64,000 nt of DNA. Origin: Bufo bufo (Eukaryota > Chordata > Amphibia > Anura > Bufonidae). Shown in pieces: positions 58,540 through 64,000 of the stretch. Location: positions 39,135,114-39,199,113 of the forward strand of contig NC_053392.1 in assembly GCF_905171765.1 (NCBI RefSeq), given 5' to 3'. How positions within the stretch are numbered: the stretch's first letter is position 1; each line of letters begins with the position of its first letter. The notes below the pieces were generated by a model. That model made no database searches and was not told the origin of the DNA. It saw nothing but the letters and a program-made list of their open reading frames with translations. The translations under genes and the position numbers were made by a program.

Positions 58540-60826
58540 GGTTAAGAGAATATATTTTTTATACTTTTTTTGTTTTTCGATTATATTTTATTTTAAGAAT
58601 AAAACTTGAAATGGAAAAAATATTACAAATATCTTTCAAATTTGGTGACAATTTTGAATCTGTTTTTTTTCTCTTTTGTCCACGAATTTGATTGGACACA
58701 GCCACATGCGGCCAAACACCCTCTAATCTTCTCTATTCTCTGTTATTAACATTTTTCCTCTGTTCTGAGAAAACAATACAAATCAATAATTCGCAGACAA
58801 TAATTTTTGTCGTCGTGTGATTTTTTTTTTTTTTATCCTTAAAAAAGATCAGCATAAAATTAGAATGAATAGAAGGGGAGATCGGGGCATTATTAATGTT
58901 AATAATGTGTCATTAATTATTCAAAAATATATTTAAAAAACCCCTAAAAGGTTTAGTTTTTCCTATCTACTTTTCATCAATATTTATATAATTGTACATA
59001 TAGCATGATTTTAAAATTTAAGCTTTTCAGCAGATCACAGGCCAACATAAACACCAGGAGGACTTATGACGTATAAGTGTTTCATGCCGATAAACATGAT
59101 CATTAGTTATCAAGCTGAGGGTGGAGAAGACTATCTCTAGGCCCTATTGTTTTCTTTTTTTTTATTAATGGCCCCATTGCCAAAACAAAATGGGACTCTA
59201 TTCTAGAGCTGTCTCATGCCACCGTGCACTGGTCGGGAAGGTTAGGGTTGTCTAACCTGTTCCCATTCCTTGTAGGGACAGTTCTCATCCCTTGGGAACA
59301 GTTACCCAATGACTATTTTTTCACGTCATGCCCCATGTGGACTAGAGGAATCCATTTCAGGTCCATACCACCTGGACCATATCACCAGCAAGACAGGGGA
59401 ATTTCACTATCCAGTAAGGGAAATGATGTCTTGAGGCTCATCTCAACCCACAGGGGAAATTGTCACAACCTGCCAACTCCCCGCTGTGGGCACTCAACGT
59501 CCTTCTCCTGCATTCTGTTCTCCTCCGCTTTAACATCAAGTTGGCTTGTGGGTACACTCAAGTGTAACAACTCTCGAACTGTTACTTAGCTGTGTGCAAA
59601 ATGCTTCTGACTCCAACCGATGTCTAAGTGCCCCAGCCTTCACACATCTCCGCCTGAGCAATAAGGTCCATTTGGTTACAGGCTGCATTAGTTTCATCTC
59701 CTTATGGATCTGGATCGACATGTTTTTCTGATCCACTGCCTACTGTTTACAACTAAACCCCCCCTTGATCCTTGTCCTGTCTGACCACAGTTCCCGCCTA
59801 CCACCTCTGTACTCGAATTTGGGAATGTCTTTGGTCAGCCATTGCTAACAGAGTCTTCTCCAGGGGTAGGGCTTTGGGTTCCCTTGCTAGTGTTAAGGGT
59901 AAAGGAAAATCCCTTAGACCCTGGTTTAAGCCCTAGTGGGTCCATGTCTCCAGGTGGCCCACCATACAGAAATCATGGGTAGACTCTTGAAGAAGAGCTC
60001 TTCTTTTTGTCCAGACAGGTGCTATCCAGCTTAATGGATAAAATGTTTCTCCTCTAACGATCCTCGGGGTTAATGATCCTCGGGATTAAACCTCCAGGAC
60101 CACCACCTGGCGTTTCTTAAAAACAATATCCTACTAGATCAACAAGTTGTCCTGCCAATTACTTTAGATTTGCCAACAGCTTGTAAAAGCAGCTTAGTTT
60201 TTCGGATCTCATCGGGACCAATAAAACTGTTTTATGTTCACTAACGCCAGCTCGGAGATCCTGAGACTTGACAATAAGAACGTGGTCCCCTGTACAGTTG
60301 CCTCGCGGTTGTATACATAAGCCGTAAACATGCCACAAAAGGGACTTCATAAACCCTTCATCGCGGCTTTAACAATAAGTGCGAAAGATTGACCCTGAAC
60401 TTGCTTCAGTTTAAACAGGCGAAACTTAAGATGATGAATATCTTCCTGGAGGATTTCCTAATGGGATCAAGATCCAAGGAATAGGACTCAAATGCAAACC
60501 TGAGAAAATTTCCACCCCCTTTAAAATCTTTGCTGAAGGGCATTTCAGGGCAATTTTCTCATTTTAGCAGTGCACAAATAAAACCTGGTGTAAATAAAAT
60601 CATATTACATTCCTTTGCAACACCAAGAAATTTCCAAAAGTAGACACCTTGGTGGTCATTTATCATTTAAGGTTGTTTTATGTCAGTTTGAAGTTTAGCA
60701 GTTTGAAGTCTGCTTTGTGAGCCCGCATCAAATTTATGAACTGGTACACCTTAATAATATATGTGGTGTGAGTGTAATTTGTTTTACACCTTTATGTGCA
60801 AGGATAGACCTGGCATGGGTTGTGAC
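58540..60826. other. mostly non-coding, AT-rich left part
   Basis: Long T and A runs occupy 58540-59170. No host gene is recognised. The only coding echo is the L1-like piece at about 59640-59815. Confidence 0.45.
59640..59815 (+). pseudogene. possible L1 endonuclease remnant
   Basis: One plus-strand frame reads IDMFF, a stop, then LILVLSDHSSRL. This matches the spacing of the RIDYFF and SDHAPV motifs near the end of L1 endonuclease domains. Surrounding sequence is too decayed to extend the match. Confidence 0.35.
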
Positions 60827-61159
60827 TAGGGTTGCCACCTGGCTGGTATCTCACCGGCAAGGCCAGTAATTTAGTTGCCCTGCCAATGTTAATTGCCAGT
60901 ATTCTCCTGTGCTGACTGTTAATAATGAGCGCTTTTATTGCGGAACGCTCATTAGTGCAGCCTTTATCTCCTCCCCCCACTGTGTTAAAAAAATCACTCA
61001 CTTCCTCCATTTGCTGGCGCTGCTGACTGGAGAACAGGACCTGCGAGACGTCATCACGCTGGAGCGCAGGTCCTGTCCTGAGCTTCCAGTCAGCAGTGAG
61101 TGTTCATCCCAGCGCGAGCAAATGGAGGAGGTAAGTGCTTTTTTTTTGCACAGAGAAGA

Positions 61160-61861
61160 GCGCACTAATGAGGGCATTATTCTAACTGGGGGCACTAATG
61201 GGGGCATTATTCTAACTGGGGACACTAATGGGGGCATTATTCTAACTGGCGGCACTAATGGGGGCATTATTCTAACTGGTGGCACTAATGGGACATTATT
61301 CGAACTGGGGGCACTAATGGGGTCATTATTCTAACTGGGGGCACTAATGGGTGACATTATTCTAACTGTAGGCACTAATGGGGGCATTATTCTAACTGGG
61401 GGAACTAATGGGGGCATTATTCTAACTGGGGGCACTAATGGGGGCATTATTCTAACTGGTGGCACTAATGGGTGACATTATTCTAACTGGGGGCACTAAT
61501 GGGGGCATTATTCTAACTGGGGGCACTAATGGGGTCATTATTCTAACTGGGGGCACTAATAGGGGCATTATTCTAACTGGGCGCACTAATGGGGCATTAT
61601 TCTAACTGGGGGCACTAATGGGCGGCATTATTCTAACTGGGGGCACTAATGGGGGCATTACTCTTACTGGGGGCACTAATGGGTGACATTATTCTAACTT
61701 GAGGCACTAATGGGGGGCATTATTCTAACTGGGGGCACTAATGGGGGCATTATTCTAACTGGTGGCACTAATGGGGGCATTATTCTAACTGGTGGCACTA
61801 ATGGGGCATTATTCGAACTGGGGGCACTAATGGGGGCATTATTCGAACTGGGGGCACTAAT
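61160..61861. repeat. 30-bp GGGGGCACTAATGGGGGCATTATTCTAACT minisatellite, left block
   Basis: About 23 units of GGCACTAATGGGGGCATTAT plus TCTAACTGGG, with small variants (GACATTATT, TCATTATT). The same array resumes after the CR1 insertion. Confidence 0.93.
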
Positions 61862-63397
61862 ATAGAAACATAGAATGTGTCGGCAGATAAGAACCATTTG
61901 GCCCATCTAGTCTGCCCAATATACTGAATACTATGGATAGCCCCCGGCCCTTATCTTATATGAAGGATGGCCTTATGCCTATCCCATGCATGCTTAAACC
62001 CCTTCACTGTATTTGCAGCTACCACTTCTGCAGGAAGGCTATTCCATGCATCCACTACTCTCTCAGTAAAGTAATACTTCCTTATATTACTTTTAAACCT
62101 TTGCCCCTCTAATTTAAAACTGTGTCCTCTTGTGGTAGTTTTTCTTCTTTTAAATATGCTCTCCTCCTTTACCGAGTTGATTCCCTTTATGTATTTAAAA
62201 GTTTCTATCATATCCCCTCTGTCTTTTCTTTCTTCCAAGCTATACATGTTAAGGTCCTTTAACCTTTCCTGGTAAGTTTTATCCTGCAATCCATGTACTA
62301 GTTTAGTAGCTCTTCTCTGAACTCTCTCTAGAGTATCTATATCCTTCTGGAGATATGGCCTCCAGTACTGCGCACAATACTCCAAGTGAGGTCTCACCAG
62401 TGTTCTGTACAGCGGCATAAGCACTTCACTCTTTCTACTGCTTATACCTCTCCCTATACATCCAAGCATTCTGCTGGCATTTCGTGCTGCTCTATTACAT
62501 TGTCTTCCCACCTTTAAGTCTTCTGAAATAATTACTCCTAAATCCCTTTCCTCAGATACTGAGGTCAGGACTATGTCAAATATTCTATATTCTGCCCTTG
62601 GGTTTTTACGCCCCAGGTGCATTATCTTGCACTTATCCACATTAAATTTCAGTTTCCAGAGTTCTGACCATTCTTCTAGTTTTCCTAAATCCTTTTCCAT
62701 TTGGCGTTTCCCTCCAGGAACATCAACCCTGTTACATATCTTTGTGTCATCAGCAAAAAGACAAACCTTACCATCGAGGCCTTTTGCAATATCACTTATG
62801 AAGATATTAAACAAAATCGGTCCCAGTACAGATCCCTGTGGAACCCCACTGGTAACATGACCTTGTTTTGAATGTTCTCCATTGACTACAACCCTCTGTT
62901 GTCTGTCACTCAGCCACTGCCTAATCCACTCAACAATATGGGAGTCCATGCTCAATGACTTCAGTTTATTGATAAGTCTTCTATGTGGGACAGTGTCAAA
63001 AGCCTTACTAAAATCTAGATATGCGATGTCTACTGCACCTCCACCGTCTATTATTTTATTCACCCAGTCAAAAAAATCTATAAGATTTGTTTGACATGAT
63101 CTCCCTGAAGTAAACCCATGTTGTTTTTCATCTTGCAATCCATGGGATTTTAGATGTTCCACAATCCTATCCTTTAATAGGGTTTCCATTAATTTGCCTA
63201 CTATTGATGTCAGACTCACTGGTCTATAGTTGCTCGATTCTTCCCTACTACCTTTCTTGTGAATGGGCACGACATTTGCCAATTTCCAATCTTCCGGGAC
63301 GACTCCTGTTACTAATGATTGGTTAAATAAATCTGTTAACGGTTTTGCCAGCTCACCACTAAGCTCTTTTAATAATTTTGGGTGTATCTCATCAGGC
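61862..63397 (-). mobile_element. CR1-type LINE, 5'-truncated, young
   Basis: The insertion is flanked by CACTAAT on both sides (61855-61861, 63398-63404), though this heptamer is also part of every array unit. The 3' end (minus strand) runs through TGGGCAGACTAGATGGGCCA towards CTATGTTTCTAT, typical of amphibian CR1 tails. The 5' part is missing, as expected from incomplete reverse transcription. Confidence 0.9.
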
Positions 63398-63399
63398 CA
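61951..63399 (-). CDS. CR1 reverse transcriptase, open, 5'-truncated
   Basis: The frame is open for 482 codons from the truncation point (starting WPDEIHPKLLKEL) to the TAA at 61951-61953; the first internal ATG is at 63282. It contains WKLANVVPIHKKG, NYRPVSLTSIVGKLME, AYLDFSKAFDTVPH, SGVPQGSVLGPILFN and the catalytic CLFADDTKI, all in the order of a LINE reverse transcriptase. The C-terminal region carries RPHLEYCAQYWRPY and VVDAWNSLPAEVV, typical of CR1/L2 clades. No stop or frameshift is seen, so the copy is recent. The endonuclease that would precede the RT is absent, so this copy is not autonomous. Confidence 0.93.
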   Translation of the reverse strand, partial: WPDEIHPKLLKELSGELAKPLTDLFNQSLVTGVVPEDWKLANVVPIHKKGSREESSNYRPVSLTSIVGKLMETLLKDRIVEHLKSHGLQDEKQHGFTSGRSCQTNLIDFFDWVNKIIDGGGAVDIAYLDFSKAFDTVPHRRLINKLKSLSMDSHIVEWIRQWLSDRQQRVVVNGEHSKQGHVTSGVPQGSVLGPILFNIFISDIAKGLDGKVCLFADDTKICNRVDVPGGKRQMEKDLGKLEEWSELWKLKFNVDKCKIMHLGRKNPRAEYRIFDIVLTSVSEERDLGVIISEDLKVGRQCNRAARNASRMLGCIGRGISSRKSEVLMPLYRTLVRPHLEYCAQYWRPYLQKDIDTLERVQRRATKLVHGLQDKTYQERLKDLNMYSLEERKDRGDMIETFKYIKGINSVKEESIFKRRKTTTRGHSFKLEGQRFKSNIRKYYFTERVVDAWNSLPAEVVAANTVKGFKHAWDRHKAILHIR

Positions 63400-64000
63400 C
63401 TAATGGGGTCATTATTCTAACTGGGGCACTAATAGGGGGCATTATTCTAACTGGGCGCACTAATGGGGCATTATTCTAACTGGGGGCACTAATGGGGGCA
63501 TTATTCCAACTGGGGGCACTAATGGGGGCATTACTCTTACTGGGGGCACTAATGGGGGGCATTATTCTAACTGGGGCACTAATGGGGGGCATTATTCTAA
63601 CTGGGGGCACTAATGGGGGCATTACTCTTACTGGGGGCACTAATGGGTGGCAATATTCTAACTGGGGGCATTAATGGAGGTCATTATTCTAACTGGGGCA
63701 CTAATGGGGGCATTACTTTTACTAGGGGCTACTAATGGGGCATTAAATCTGGGGTACACTAATGGGGGCATTATTCTTACTGAGGGCACTAATGGGTGGC
63801 AATATTCTAACTTGGGGCACTAATGGGGGGCATTATTCTAACTGGGGGCACTAATGGGGGCATTACTCTTACTGGGGCACTAATGGGTGGCATTATTCTA
63901 ACTGGGGCACTAATGGGGGGCATTATTCTAACTGGGAGCACTAATGGGGGCATTATTCTAACTGGGGGCACTAATGGGGTCATTATTCTAACTGGGAGCA
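63398..64000. repeat. 30-bp minisatellite, right block
   Basis: This is the continuation of the array at 61160-61861, with more variants (GCATTACTCTTACTGG, GGCAATATTCTAACT). It runs off the window end. Confidence 0.93.

Larger units (their letters stand above)
60827..64000 (+). mobile_element. hAT-like element with internal minisatellite (copy 2, partial)
   Basis: The left end TAGGGTTGCCACC and the following 330 bp resemble 23140-23450, including the inverted pair AGGTCCTGTCCTGAGCTTCC/ACAGGACCTGCGAGACGTCA around 61035-61100. The minisatellite that follows continues to the window edge, so the right end is not seen. A CR1 element is nested at 61862-63397. Confidence 0.8.

Noticed and set aside
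60085..60112. Collagen-like KPPGPPPGV as a possible SCARA5 stalk exon
   Set aside because: It is on the plus strand, opposite to SCARA5, is only nine residues long and does not keep the Gly-X-Y spacing.
52886..64000. Search for earlier SCARA5 exons on the minus strand
   Set aside because: I found no Gly-X-Y run or transmembrane-like exon with splice sites; earlier exons are probably outside the window.
1..64000. tRNA, rRNA or snRNA genes
   Set aside because: No cloverleaf with A and B boxes or recognisable rRNA stretch was noticed; a covariance-model scan would be decisive.

Overview
The window reads as vertebrate nuclear DNA, most likely from an anuran amphibian. The grounds are two spliced exons of a vertebrate scavenger-receptor gene, a frog-type mix of mobile elements (Neptune-like Penelope element, L1, CR1, T2-like TTAA MITEs, PIF/Harbinger-like MITEs, hAT-like elements) and very heavy tandem-repeat content. 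There are no operons or bacterial features, and nearly all long reading frames are either transposon remnants or accidental frames across minisatellites. The species cannot be fixed from sequence alone.

The only host gene I can support is on the minus strand: the last two coding exons of SCARA5 (scavenger receptor class A member 5, a ferritin receptor). They lie at 52692-52886 and 31578-31714. Together they encode the C-terminal group A SRCR domain with six cysteines. Both splice junctions are phase 1 and have canonical GT/AG borders. The ~21 kb intron between them is filled with young repeats: a 4.2 kb hAT-like element swollen by a ~30-bp minisatellite (35222-39379), a 3.1 kb TTAA element built of large palindromes (40726-43837), a nest of Harbinger-like MITEs (43989-45970) and a 3.8 kb array of a 35-bp unit (about 47850-51690). 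Earlier SCARA5 exons must lie beyond the right edge.

Region by region. 1-250: 47-bp repeats ending at a hammerhead-ribozyme-like motif. 1127-4562: a decayed Penelope-like element on the minus strand, interrupted by a TTAA MITE and a Tc1/mariner-type element. 6100-14320: a nearly complete but dead L1 element (minus strand, ORF1 and ORF2), interrupted by a ~2.5 kb insertion that itself carries a 1.9 kb hAT-like element. 15780-30560: mostly non-coding, with several tandem arrays (33, 80, ~30 and 71 bp), hAT-like and TTAA MITEs, and a possible solo LTR. 31578-52886: the SCARA5 3' end and its last intron. 53780-56140: a 97-bp satellite array interrupted by a 349-bp insertion that begins with a hammerhead-like motif. 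57646-58534: a Harbinger-like MITE. 60827-64000: a hAT-like element with an internal minisatellite, into which a young, open CR1 retrotransposon has inserted (61862-63397).

The most interesting observations are the three hammerhead-like motifs (two at insertion borders, one just downstream of the Penelope remnant), the recurrence of GGGGGCA-type ~30-bp minisatellites inside separate hAT-like elements, the alternating palindromes of the 3.1 kb TTAA element, and the satellite-inflated terminal intron that splits the SRCR domain of SCARA5.
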